Of a stretch of DNA of 36,583 nt, positions 1 through 7,260 are shown piece by piece. The position numbers and the translations under genes are program-made. Within the stretch, counting starts at the first letter, position 1, and each line of letters begins with the position of its first letter. The stretch covers positions 1 through 36,583 of the forward strand of contig JAJZHM010000008.1 of assembly GCA_021804485.1 (NCBI GenBank), read 5' to 3'. The notes under the pieces were generated by a model. That model searched no databases. It worked only from the letters and a program-made list of their open reading frames with translations, and had not been told where the DNA came from. The stretch is from Pseudomonadota bacterium. GTDB lineage: Bacteria; Pseudomonadota; Gammaproteobacteria; Pseudomonadales; Moraxellaceae.

Positions 1-50
1 CTGTAGTTCATGTTGTTGCTGTTGCTATCGTGGCACACCCCGGAGCTCGA

Positions 51-1781
51 TCAGGGCGTTGTGGGCTCGCCAGTTGAGGTATCGAGCAGATACGCGGAGT
101 TATTGGCAGTGCCGCTGAAGTTGAACATATCCATGATCGACCCTGTTGTAGCGTCAAATGATCCGCCGCCAAGACGCTGACCATTCAACCAGTTATCCTC
201 AATGAAACGGACAATGGATGACTGTGAAATCTGCACATGACTGACGTAGTTCGATTTGGCCCAAGGTGATATGACCATGAAGGGTAAACGTGCACCTGGA
301 CCACAGCGACCATTGACAGGCAGGCCAGATAGCCCACTCATGGCTGTTCCCTTACCACATTGACCTGCGCCGTTGAGCTGGTCAGCAATAGGGTCATGCG
401 ATGCATTTGTTGGGCTGATGAACGCATGGTCATACCAGCCATCAGAATCATCCCAAGCAATGATGACGGCGGTGTTCTTCCAGTCGGGTTGTTTCATCAG
501 GAAGTTGATCATGTTTGTGGCAAATGCCTGTTCGTCCAGAGGGTCTGAATATCCGGCATGACCATCTTGAAAAGCAGGGGCCTTGATATAAGAGACGGCA
601 GGGTAGTTGCCTGCGTTGACGGCATCCATAAAATCATGGTAGTCATACTCATGGTTGGCAGGATCCAGTGTTTTGCCGTCTGCCTCATAGGTATATCCAA
701 TAGTTGCCACTGAGCTTGGGCGAAGGTGTTGCGGATTAGAGGTGGATTTGTAGTACTGGAACCAGTTGTGGTGCTGAATGTAGTCGGTAACATTCTTGTT
801 GTAAATGTTTGATAAAGTCGAGCGTTTGCAGCCAGTTGTTCCATTGGTGTTGGTTGCCGTAAGATCAAACCCGGCCATGAACCCGCCCCAGGTAATATTG
901 GCGGAATTTAACAGGTCACCAATGTTTTTGCCTGTCATCAGGATGGTGTTGGTTGTACTGGAGCAGACATCATAGGCGGGGTCCACGTCATTAACCAGTG
1001 TGTTGCCACCTTGCCCATCGCTGATGTAGTAGGAGGAGTAAGCCCAGTATGGGTTGCTGGTCGATGGGGCTGCATTAAAGGGTGCAGTATTTGACAAGAC
1101 GAGTTGCACACCATTGGTCTGCCCAGAGACAGCTTCCAGAGCTCCGGGGGTGGATGGTCCGTAGGTGTCCGCATAGGAGTTGTCGCTCATGGCATAATGC
1201 TGAGCATAGTTCCACATAGCGGTAACCGTATTGCCGTCGAAGTAGCCCATGACCTGTCCACTGGAACCAAAGGGACCTGTTCCGCCATTTGTGCCAAAAC
1301 CGGTGTATTTCGGGAACAGATCCATCAGGCCATTATCAAAGGCCAGCTGTTCGGCGGTATAGGCATGGTTCTGATCAGCAGTCCCTGCCTGGGAACGATC
1401 CAGACGAAAAGGGTTGGATGCGCCCGTGCCGTTATTAGCGTTGCTGAAATTCGGGTTGTTGTTGAGCAGCGATGTTGTCAGCCCATTTACGGAGGGCGTT
1501 CCGGCAGATGCAGTGAAAACAGGCTCGCCAGAGGGATTGGTGGCATTCGGATATGTTCCGAAGTAATGGTCAAAAGAAACGTTTTCGTTATAAAGAACCA
1601 CGAGATGTTTGATGGGAGTTGCCGTGGTAGTGTTGTCTGCGTTCCACGTAATGCCCTGCGCTGAACTTTTTGCAGTCTGCAAAGAGGCAGTATTGGCGAC
1701 GCTTGGATTGGTGCTGTTGCAGCCGGCAAGGCTGCAAGCGACAGCACCTGCAGCAAGCATAATTGAACGGGGCTTGATCAT
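51..1781 (-). CDS. Secreted phospholipase C / acid phosphatase-family lipoprotein
   Basis: A phosphoesterase-family protein (PF04185 type: phospholipase C, AcpA-like acid phosphatases) that should hydrolyse phosphate esters outside the cytoplasm. I chose the ATG at 1781 (576 aa): an AGGAG ribosome site lies 6 nt upstream, and the protein then begins with a lipoprotein signal whose lipobox is LAGC with Cys21. A TTG further upstream (1826) is in frame but has no such support. Family motifs seen: NENVSFDHYFGTYP (residues 65-78, the metal and nucleophile region), a DNSYADTYGPSTPGAL block, a GHAGYSDPLDEQ block, and WDDSDGWYDH near the C-terminal third. The usual ENRSFDHYFG motif has V for R. Length is normal for the family. 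The gene is divergent from the 2003-3450 unit. A candidate Pho box in front fits phosphate-starvation control. The family is firm; lipase versus phosphatase cannot be decided from sequence. Confidence 0.85.
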   Translation of the reverse strand: MIKPRSIMLAAGAVACSLAGCNSTNPSVANTASLQTAKSSAQGITWNADNTTTATPIKHLVVLYNENVSFDHYFGTYPNATNPSGEPVFTASAGTPSVNGLTTSLLNNNPNFSNANNGTGASNPFRLDRSQAGTADQNHAYTAEQLAFDNGLMDLFPKYTGFGTNGGTGPFGSSGQVMGYFDGNTVTAMWNYAQHYAMSDNSYADTYGPSTPGALEAVSGQTNGVQLVLSNTAPFNAAPSTSNPYWAYSSYYISDGQGGNTLVNDVDPAYDVCSSTTNTILMTGKNIGDLLNSANITWGGFMAGFDLTATNTNGTTGCKRSTLSNIYNKNVTDYIQHHNWFQYYKSTSNPQHLRPSSVATIGYTYEADGKTLDPANHEYDYHDFMDAVNAGNYPAVSYIKAPAFQDGHAGYSDPLDEQAFATNMINFLMKQPDWKNTAVIIAWDDSDGWYDHAFISPTNASHDPIADQLNGAGQCGKGTAMSGLSGLPVNGRCGPGARLPFMVISPWAKSNYVSHVQISQSSIVRFIEDNWLNGQRLGGGSFDATTGSIMDMFNFSGTANNSAYLLDTSTGEPTTP

Positions 1782-1825
1782 CCGGGTCTCCTGAACGGTT
1801 TGGGGTGAACTGGGAAATTTGTTCA

Positions 1826-1859
1826 AGATTAGGGTGTTTTTATTGCTGTTTTATGTCAG
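1826..1859 (-). promoter_or_regulatory. Candidate Pho box and -10 element of the phosphoesterase gene
   Basis: Read on the minus strand, 1859-1842 is CTGACAT, AAAA, CAGCAAT. This has the 7+4+7 layout of a PhoB box (consensus CTGTCAT, A/T-rich four, CTGTCAT); the first half matches 6 of 7 and the second 4 of 7. Ten nt further on is TAATCT (1831-1826), a reasonable -10 at the spacing typical of Pho promoters, where the box replaces the -35. The start codon is 45 nt beyond. The second half-site is weak, so this is a candidate only. Confidence 0.38.
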
Positions 1860-1881
1860 TGAAGGTTTTGAGATGCATCGC

Positions 1882-1905
1882 AGGATGTGAGGTTGTTCAC
1901 ATCCT
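1882..1905. promoter_or_regulatory. Perfect 9-bp inverted repeat between divergent genes
   Basis: AGGATGTGA, six-base spacer, TCACATCCT. It lies in the divergent intergenic region, 101 nt upstream of the phosphoesterase start and 98 nt upstream of the PA2779-family start. A T-rich run (TTTTT at about 1911-1915) follows on the plus strand. Because it sits between two outward-facing genes, an operator is likelier than a terminator, although the stem plus T-run could end a plus-strand transcript. I do not recognise it as a known regulator's site. Confidence 0.4.
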
Positions 1906-2002
1906 AATAATTTTTACATGAAGTTAACTGGCTTGTGTCTGAGGATCATATTAGGATTTCTGGCCTGAATCCACAGAAAAAACCAATACAGGAGGAGTGG
2001 TG

Positions 2003-2407
2003 ATGAAAAAGATGAGTCAGCGTTTGTGCGTTCAGTGCCTGATTTTGGCATTGATGGTTGTCTGGATTCCGGCACGGGCCGATTTTGTAGCCAGTCAGCA
2101 ACTGGTTCATCCCGATTCCGACTCTGCACAGCGTGCGCATGAACTTGCCGTGGTTGAGACATTCATGCAACGTTCAGAGGTTCGTCAGCAGTTACAGGAA
2201 TGGGGGGTTGATCCTGTCGATGCAGCGAACCGCGTGCAGGGGCTGAGTGATGCCGAAGTGCATCAGCTCTATGAGAAGGCGGGGCAGCAGCCTGCCGGGG
2301 GTATGGATATTCTGGGAACCCTGATCTTTTTGTTTGTGCTGCTGCTCGTCACTGATATTTTGGGATTGACCAAAGTCTTTCCATTTACACGCTCGATCCG
2401 TCGCTGA
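2003..2407 (+). CDS. PA2779-family small exported protein with C-terminal membrane anchor
   Basis: A 134-aa protein resembling the Pseudomonas PA2779 family, whose function is unknown to me. The ATG at 2003 is chosen because GGAGGAG (1991-1997) sits 5 nt upstream; two in-frame GTG codons at 1997 and 2000 overlap that site. An N-terminal signal sequence ends near PARA; a soluble, helical, charged region follows (residues 28-92); then PAGG, one membrane helix (about 97-118) and a basic end (RSIRR). The next gene, a cysteine peptidase, starts within this stop codon (TGATG), so the two are translationally coupled. The order Gly-Gly, helix, basic tail looks like a processing or sorting signal, and C39-type peptidases classically cut after double glycine. 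The peptidase-substrate relation is my inference. Confidence 0.82.
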   Translation: MKKMSQRLCVQCLILALMVVWIPARADFVASQQLVHPDSDSAQRAHELAVVETFMQRSEVRQQLQEWGVDPVDAANRVQGLSDAEVHQLYEKAGQQPAGGMDILGTLIFLFVLLLVTDILGLTKVFPFTRSIRR

Positions 2408-3450
2408 TGCGTTATCTGGGGCTTGCTGCCCTGTGTGTTGCCCTGACCGGCTGTGTTCTGCATCCGGTCCGGGCTCCAGCTTCTTTCTGGGGAGCCCGTA
2501 CGATCCAGCATCCCTTTGGGATGATCAACAATGATGGCGATCAGTGTGGCCCAGCGGCTTTGGCTGGGGTGTTGCAGAATATGGGAGCACCGGTTCAGGC
2601 CAGTGTCTTGCGTGCTTCAATGTATCTGCCAGCCCGGTCAGGAAGTCTTGGTATTGAGCTTACTGCCAGTGCCCGTCGGCAGGGGATGCTTGTTCTGCCT
2701 GTGTCTAAACAGCAGCAAGGGCTTGTGCGGGCATTACAGCGCGGTGCCAATCCGATTGCGCTGGTCAATCTCTCCCTGCCTTGGGTACCGCGCTGGCACT
2801 TTGTGGTGGTCACCGGAGTAGATCCAGTGCATCAGGAATGGCTGGTTCAGGTGGGTCGAGGCCATGACCCGGAGCGTTGGCCGGATCGGGTTTTGCAGCA
2901 TGTTTGGCGACGCTCCGGCTATTGGGCGATTGCTGTTTTTGATCCGCAGCATTTGCCTCATGACCTACCTCTTGACACTGGTTTGGAGGCAGCGCTGGCG
3001 CTGGAGCTTGTACAGCCCGGAAAGGCGGCTGCCGTTTATGCCCAGTTCATGGTAGCGCATCCCGATGATTCGCGGTTGCCGGATCTGCTGGCCAATGCCT
3101 TGCGGGAGGCGGGACGGATGACTGATGCGGGCTACTGGTATCGCCAGCAAGTGGTGCGCTTTCCGAAGCAATGGCAGGGCTGGAATGACTGGCTGACGTG
3201 GTTGATGACACAGGGGCAGGGTTGTCTGCCTGCAGGACAGCAGGCGGTGCAACATGCCCTGATTTTTCAGCAGACAGCGAATGCAGATGTGCTGCGGGCG
3301 ACAGTGCAGTCTTGGAAGGAACAGTGCGGGCATGATGATGCCGGGCCCGCCGTTGGTTCTGAATGGCGCGATGCTCCGCAAGAGGGGGTTGCAGAGGGGC
3401 ATAATGCTGAACGGCTTCATTCATCTCGGGCAAAACCAGCGCCACCGTGA
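2407..3450 (+). CDS. PA2778-family C39-like cysteine peptidase lipoprotein with TPR-like tail
   Basis: A 347-aa predicted lipoprotein: signal with lipobox LTGC (Cys16), then a papain-like C39-type domain with catalytic Cys47 in GDQCGPAAL and His131 in PRWHFVVVTG. From about residue 190 it is helical and TPR-like (ALELVQPGKAAAVYAQF and following). It should be anchored in the periplasm and act on peptide or protein substrates. It starts on the stop codon of the PA2779-family gene (1-nt overlap), so the two products probably work together. The last 35-40 residues (from about 309) look unstructured, and the final 404 bp overlap, in antisense, the end of the DedA-family gene. The family call follows from the motifs and the gene pair; substrate is not known. 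Confidence 0.85.
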   Translation: MRYLGLAALCVALTGCVLHPVRAPASFWGARTIQHPFGMINNDGDQCGPAALAGVLQNMGAPVQASVLRASMYLPARSGSLGIELTASARRQGMLVLPVSKQQQGLVRALQRGANPIALVNLSLPWVPRWHFVVVTGVDPVHQEWLVQVGRGHDPERWPDRVLQHVWRRSGYWAIAVFDPQHLPHDLPLDTGLEAALALELVQPGKAAAVYAQFMVAHPDDSRLPDLLANALREAGRMTDAGYWYRQQVVRFPKQWQGWNDWLTWLMTQGQGCLPAGQQAVQHALIFQQTANADVLRATVQSWKEQCGHDDAGPAVGSEWRDAPQEGVAEGHNAERLHSSRAKPAPP

Positions 3451-4771
3451 TCAGACTGAGCGCAGCGAGCACAACGATACTCATCTCTCGGGCTGTCAGG
3501 GTTTGGCTGCAGAACCGGTAGTAAAAATAGCGCAGAATGGCTAGAAGCCCAATACCAAGCAACAACCCTCCAAGAGCCGCAGAAAAGGGGTGATGGTGCA
3601 GGTAAAGTGATGAACACAGGGTCAGCATGATCAGTGTGGTGACAAAGGCCAGTGGACGGGCATGTTGGGCAGGGCCAAGAGCCCGGGCCATAACGATGCC
3701 GATGAATCCCCAGATCATCACGGTTGTCAGGGATTGGGGGCTGGGATAGTCGATCATGCTGCAGGCGCAGAACGGACCGAAGTTCTGGATGAGCCAGGGA
3801 AGGACCCACAAGGCAAGCAAGCCGTTTACGGTCCCCATCAGTGCCGTGCCATAAGCACCACGCCCAACCCAGTAGAAAATGAGCAATCCTGAAAAGGTTA
3901 ACATCGGCTTATGGTAGGAGAGCACCGACAGGGTCACAAATAGATAGTCGAGGAAGGGCTGTTTGAGGCTGTCGAGGCCGTCGAGCATACGCTGGTCAAG
4001 GTAGGTAAACGATGGGCTGTCGAGGTGCAGTCCAATCAGATAAAACAACAGCAGAGCCAGAAAAGCCAGAGGTAGTGGGCCGAGTTGATCGTATCCGGGT
4101 GTGCGTCGCAAGAGCAGATGGTAGTCAGGAATCAGGTTGCCACAACGGTTCAATATGGGTAGGAAGAGCCGGTGCAAGAACAGGATGGTTTTAATGACAA
4201 AGGCGATTGAGATGATCAGTCCCAGTAAAAACCAAAGCTGATCCTTGCCGGGCATGAGGGGGTCATCAAAAGCAGAGCCAATGAGATAGCCCGGAAATAT
4301 ATGCACAGGCGCCCAGGCCAGCGCCGACAGGAAATTCATGGCGATGAACCGCCAGGTGGACATGTTCAGAATGCCGGCACAGAGTGGAACAAAGGTTCGT
4401 AGTGGACCAATGAAGCGGCCAATGATGATGCTTTTCCCCCCGTGGCGTTCGAAAAAGGCTTCGCCCTGCTCGAGCCACTGGGGATGACTGCGAAAAGGCC
4501 ACATCAGTTCCATGCGCTTCTGGAAATGTTTGCCAAGAAAAAAGCTGATGCCATCACCAAACATAGCTCCGGCCATGCCGGATATCATGACGAGCAAAAA
4601 ACTGAGGTCATCCCGCCCGGCAATGAGGGTTAGGCCGAACATTAGGGCAATGCCCGGCACAATAATGCCGGCGACGGCAAGTGCATCAAGGGTGGCAACC
4701 GAAAAGATGAACAGTGGTACGACACTGGCGTGAACATTAAGCCAGCTGTAAAGGCTTTGCCAGTTGCTCAT
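3047..4771 (-). CDS. DedA-family membrane protein with degenerate PAP2 domain and overprinted tail
   Basis: 574 aa. Residues 1-200 are a DedA/VTT domain (membrane-embedded, proposed lipid scramblase or transporter family) with the signature GRFIGPLRTFVPLCAG (about 118-133) and a FGDG motif. Residues 230-445 form a second membrane block resembling PAP2/LssY-type fusions, but its catalytic motifs are altered: PSGH reads PSPQ (343-346), and the SRxxxxxHxxxD motif reads SSLYLHHHPFSA (387-398), losing the Arg and Asp. Phosphatase activity is therefore unlikely. Residues 451-574 are Pro/Ser/His/Ala-rich, without membrane segments, and lie wholly antisense to the peptidase gene; they look like readthrough of a lost stop codon. 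The start at 4771 has AGGA about 8 nt upstream. The DyP gene lies 132 nt upstream on the same strand. The DedA call is firm; the real C-terminus is uncertain. Confidence 0.85.
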   Translation of the reverse strand: MSNWQSLYSWLNVHASVVPLFIFSVATLDALAVAGIIVPGIALMFGLTLIAGRDDLSFLLVMISGMAGAMFGDGISFFLGKHFQKRMELMWPFRSHPQWLEQGEAFFERHGGKSIIIGRFIGPLRTFVPLCAGILNMSTWRFIAMNFLSALAWAPVHIFPGYLIGSAFDDPLMPGKDQLWFLLGLIISIAFVIKTILFLHRLFLPILNRCGNLIPDYHLLLRRTPGYDQLGPLPLAFLALLLFYLIGLHLDSPSFTYLDQRMLDGLDSLKQPFLDYLFVTLSVLSYHKPMLTFSGLLIFYWVGRGAYGTALMGTVNGLLALWVLPWLIQNFGPFCACSMIDYPSPQSLTTVMIWGFIGIVMARALGPAQHARPLAFVTTLIMLTLCSSLYLHHHPFSAALGGLLLGIGLLAILRYFYYRFCSQTLTAREMSIVVLAALSLITVALVLPEMNEAVQHYAPLQPPLAEHRAIQNQRRARHHHARTVPSKTALSPAAHLHSLSAEKSGHVAPPAVLQADNPAPVSSTTSASHSSPAIASESAPLAGDTSSPHQSSVPPPARHWPADPATANHRDALP

Positions 4772-4903
4772 CCTGCCATCCTGGAGCTTTGGGATGGTTT
4801 TTGATAAATAGCCACATCACGATTGCGCCATGAAAGATATTTCACGGTACGCTGTACTCCTTGCCGGAAACGGGACCGATCGATCGGGTCATGGAGTATA
4901 TCA

Positions 4904-5785
4904 TCAGCCCAGATGCAGCGCGCGCAAGTCCAGATGCCCCTGATGCATGGGCGGGCACCAGAAAAAAGCGCCATCAACTGGCCTGCTTAAACGGAAAAGG
5001 TGGTCAACAAGACCATCATCACAACCACTCATCCGGCGCAGTTGGGCAATAAGAGGCCTTGTTTGGGCTGCAAAAGCCTGAAAGAGGAGTCCTCCGTGCA
5101 TCGACTCAATCCAGGGCATGGATCTTCGCCACATGAATGCCGTTGGCTGAAAGTCTTCTTGAGCTGTGCGGCGAACATGGGCGGAAGAAGAAGCCTCATC
5201 CAGTTCAATATCCTCTTTGATGGTTCGGCCAATAATGGCTTCTTTGCAGGATTCGCCCATGTGATCAAGGACATCCCAGCGATGTTCCCAAGTCTGAACC
5301 AGGACGCAACTTGAGCCACGGATGCCGGTGAGATCATCATGGACGAACGCCACATCGCTAATCTGATCGCCGTGGGGATTTTCGGTGCCGTCGTGAAATC
5401 CACTCAGATCACGCCCCTGTCGAAAGAGAAAAAGCTCTCGTGTGGCTACCAGTTGGAAGGCCGGTTTGAGTTGGCTGGCTAAAGTACGGCTATTCAGAAA
5501 GAGATCACCAGGATCATCACCTCGCAGCCATAGCCATAGTGCCCGAGGAACAGAGGGCATGGCGATCGCTGCATCAAAAACGGGAAGTGGTGTCATGCCT
5601 GGAATGGCAACACCAAGGTGTTGCAACAACGGTGCGCCTAAGCCAACAACGACCGAAAGTCCATCAACACGGGTTTTCAGTTGCTCAAGTGCGTGTTTGA
5701 CGGCATCGCCTTGATCCAGGTCAAATAACAGCACCCGTCCGTGGCGTGGTAATGGTGCAATAATTCCGGACTGGGCAATTCGCAT
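4904..5785 (-). CDS. DyP-type heme peroxidase
   Basis: A 293-aa dye-decolorising peroxidase of the cytosolic YfeX-like kind: it oxidises substrates with hydrogen peroxide through a b-type heme. Seen: the family signature GFHDG (129-133, catalytic Asp132), the proximal heme ligand candidate His203 in SSSAHVRRT, and a downstream Arg in FMWRRS. There is no Tat or Sec signal, and no encapsulin gene nearby. I chose the ATG at 5785 because GGAGGAG lies 8 nt upstream and the resulting length is normal; in-frame starts at 5833 and 5824 would add an unconserved leader. The gene diverges from the Ser/Thr kinase and may be co-transcribed with the DedA-family gene downstream. Confidence 0.92.
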   Translation of the reverse strand: MRIAQSGIIAPLPRHGRVLLFDLDQGDAVKHALEQLKTRVDGLSVVVGLGAPLLQHLGVAIPGMTPLPVFDAAIAMPSVPRALWLWLRGDDPGDLFLNSRTLASQLKPAFQLVATRELFLFRQGRDLSGFHDGTENPHGDQISDVAFVHDDLTGIRGSSCVLVQTWEHRWDVLDHMGESCKEAIIGRTIKEDIELDEASSSAHVRRTAQEDFQPTAFMWRRSMPWIESMHGGLLFQAFAAQTRPLIAQLRRMSGCDDGLVDHLFRLSRPVDGAFFWCPPMHQGHLDLRALHLG

Positions 5786-5884
5786 AGGGTCATCTCCTCC
5801 ATGAGTGCTTGGCTGCGTAGTCATTTTGGCCATTAAGTGCTAAGTTAGCAAGTCTATGCACTGTAATTCTGGACATCGGGAATT

Positions 5885-7258
5885 ATGTACGCTGAACCGG
5901 AAATACCGGGATGCAGAATCGAGCACCTTCTGGCCGAAGGAGGAACAGCCTGGGTCTATGCGGCCAAACAGGAGGCTCTTCGACGTCCGGTTGCGGTCAA
6001 GGTTGTCAAAGCCGGCGATCCAGGGTTGGTCGAGCGCTTCCTGCTTGAAGCACGATTGCTGGCAGCCATGAACCACCGGCATGTCGTCACCATTTACGAT
6101 GTTGGTACCCTTGCAGATGGTCGTCCCTATCTGACCATGGAAAGGCTGGAAGGTGGCGATCTGCGTTCACGCATGGCCAGCCGGAACTGGCAGGACCATG
6201 AAGTTCTGGACTGGATGCGGCAGCTGGCCTCTGCGCTTGAGGCCATTCATCGACAGGGGGTCGTCCATCGAGATGTAAAACCAGGCAATATCCTGTTCCG
6301 GCGAGATGGTTCTCTGGTTCTGAGCGACTTCGGGATTGCCAAACATCATGAAATCGATCTTGATCTGACCCAGACAGGAACGATTGTCGGTAGCCCGGCA
6401 TATGCCAGTCCGGAACAGGTCTCAGCTGCAAAGCTGGATGCCCGCAGCGATCAGTACAGTATGGGAGTGGTTCTGGCCGAGTTGCTGCTTGGGCGTAACC
6501 CATACCGGGCAGACCAATACACTGCGACGCTGATCAACCATCTGCAGATGCCGGCCCCGCAATTGCCGGTCCGATTTGTGTGCTGGCAACCCTTGCTGGA
6601 TCGTTTGCTGGCCAAGCAGCCCGAAGATCGTTTTCCAGACATGGTGGCTGTGCTCAAAGCATTAGGGGGCATGGCTCAGGGCTCTTCCGGCGAAGAACCG
6701 ACACTGGTGGGAATCCCTGCCTATCGTCCGGCAGGAGCCGGGGTGGCAAGAAGGCGTATCCAGATATCCGTTCTGGTCCTACTCTTCGGTGCGGTGCTCA
6801 GTCTTGCTGGTGTCTGGGGTTATCGCTACTGGCAGACAACTAAATGGCTGTCGCTGGCGGGGCAGCGTCGGGCGCAGGGGCACTTGCTTCAGCCTGAGAC
6901 GGATAATGCGGTGTATTATTATCGGCGTGTTCTTGATCGCAATGCGTCCAACGCTTTGGCTCGTGCCGGTTTAAGTGCCATCATTACGGATTTTGTCGGC
7001 CGGGTGCACGCCGATGAGGCAGCCGGACAATGGGCATGGGCTGAGCGGGATATTGGCCATATGGCAGAGGTTGATCGCTTTGATCCCCGGGTAGCCCGGA
7101 TGCGTAGCGAGTTAATTCAGAGTCAACAAATCTGGGCGAAGAACCACTCCGTCAAAACAACCGGAAAAAAAGAGGTGCGATCGGGTCGTCATCACAAGCA
7201 TGATCAGACTAAGCCCAGTCACACCCGTTTCGGCTCCTGGTTGAAAAAGCTTTTCTGA
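5885..7258 (+). CDS. Transmembrane Ser/Thr protein kinase (Hanks type)
   Basis: 457 aa. The kinase domain (residues 8-262) appears complete: a glycine-loop equivalent EGGTAWVY (18-25), ATP lysine K39 in VAVKV, HRDVKPGN (128-135) with catalytic Asp130, DFG (148-150) and an activation segment ending GSPAYASPEQ. A single membrane helix spans about 292-314. The outer part (315-430) is helical and TPR-like rather than PASTA, and the end is very basic (KKEVRSGRHHKHDQ). The kinase should sit at the inner face of the membrane and sense through the periplasmic part. The start has only a weak ribosome site. It faces away from the DyP gene and ends 2 nt from the convergent acyl-CoA dehydrogenase. No phosphatase, FHA or type VI secretion gene is adjacent, so its pathway is unknown. 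Confidence 0.92.
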   Translation: MYAEPEIPGCRIEHLLAEGGTAWVYAAKQEALRRPVAVKVVKAGDPGLVERFLLEARLLAAMNHRHVVTIYDVGTLADGRPYLTMERLEGGDLRSRMASRNWQDHEVLDWMRQLASALEAIHRQGVVHRDVKPGNILFRRDGSLVLSDFGIAKHHEIDLDLTQTGTIVGSPAYASPEQVSAAKLDARSDQYSMGVVLAELLLGRNPYRADQYTATLINHLQMPAPQLPVRFVCWQPLLDRLLAKQPEDRFPDMVAVLKALGGMAQGSSGEEPTLVGIPAYRPAGAGVARRRIQISVLVLLFGAVLSLAGVWGYRYWQTTKWLSLAGQRRAQGHLLQPETDNAVYYYRRVLDRNASNALARAGLSAIITDFVGRVHADEAAGQWAWAERDIGHMAEVDRFDPRVARMRSELIQSQQIWAKNHSVKTTGKKEVRSGRHHKHDQTKPSHTRFGSWLKKLF

Positions 7259-7260
7259 AC

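Noticed and set aside
1104-1664. A 186-codon plus-strand frame
   Set aside because: Antisense to the phosphoesterase gene, with no family signature; the minus-strand product carries conserved motifs throughout.
4872-4892. Palindrome CCGATCGATCGG between the DedA and DyP genes
   Set aside because: It is a simple self-complementary 12-mer without loop or T-run; too little to call a terminator or operator.
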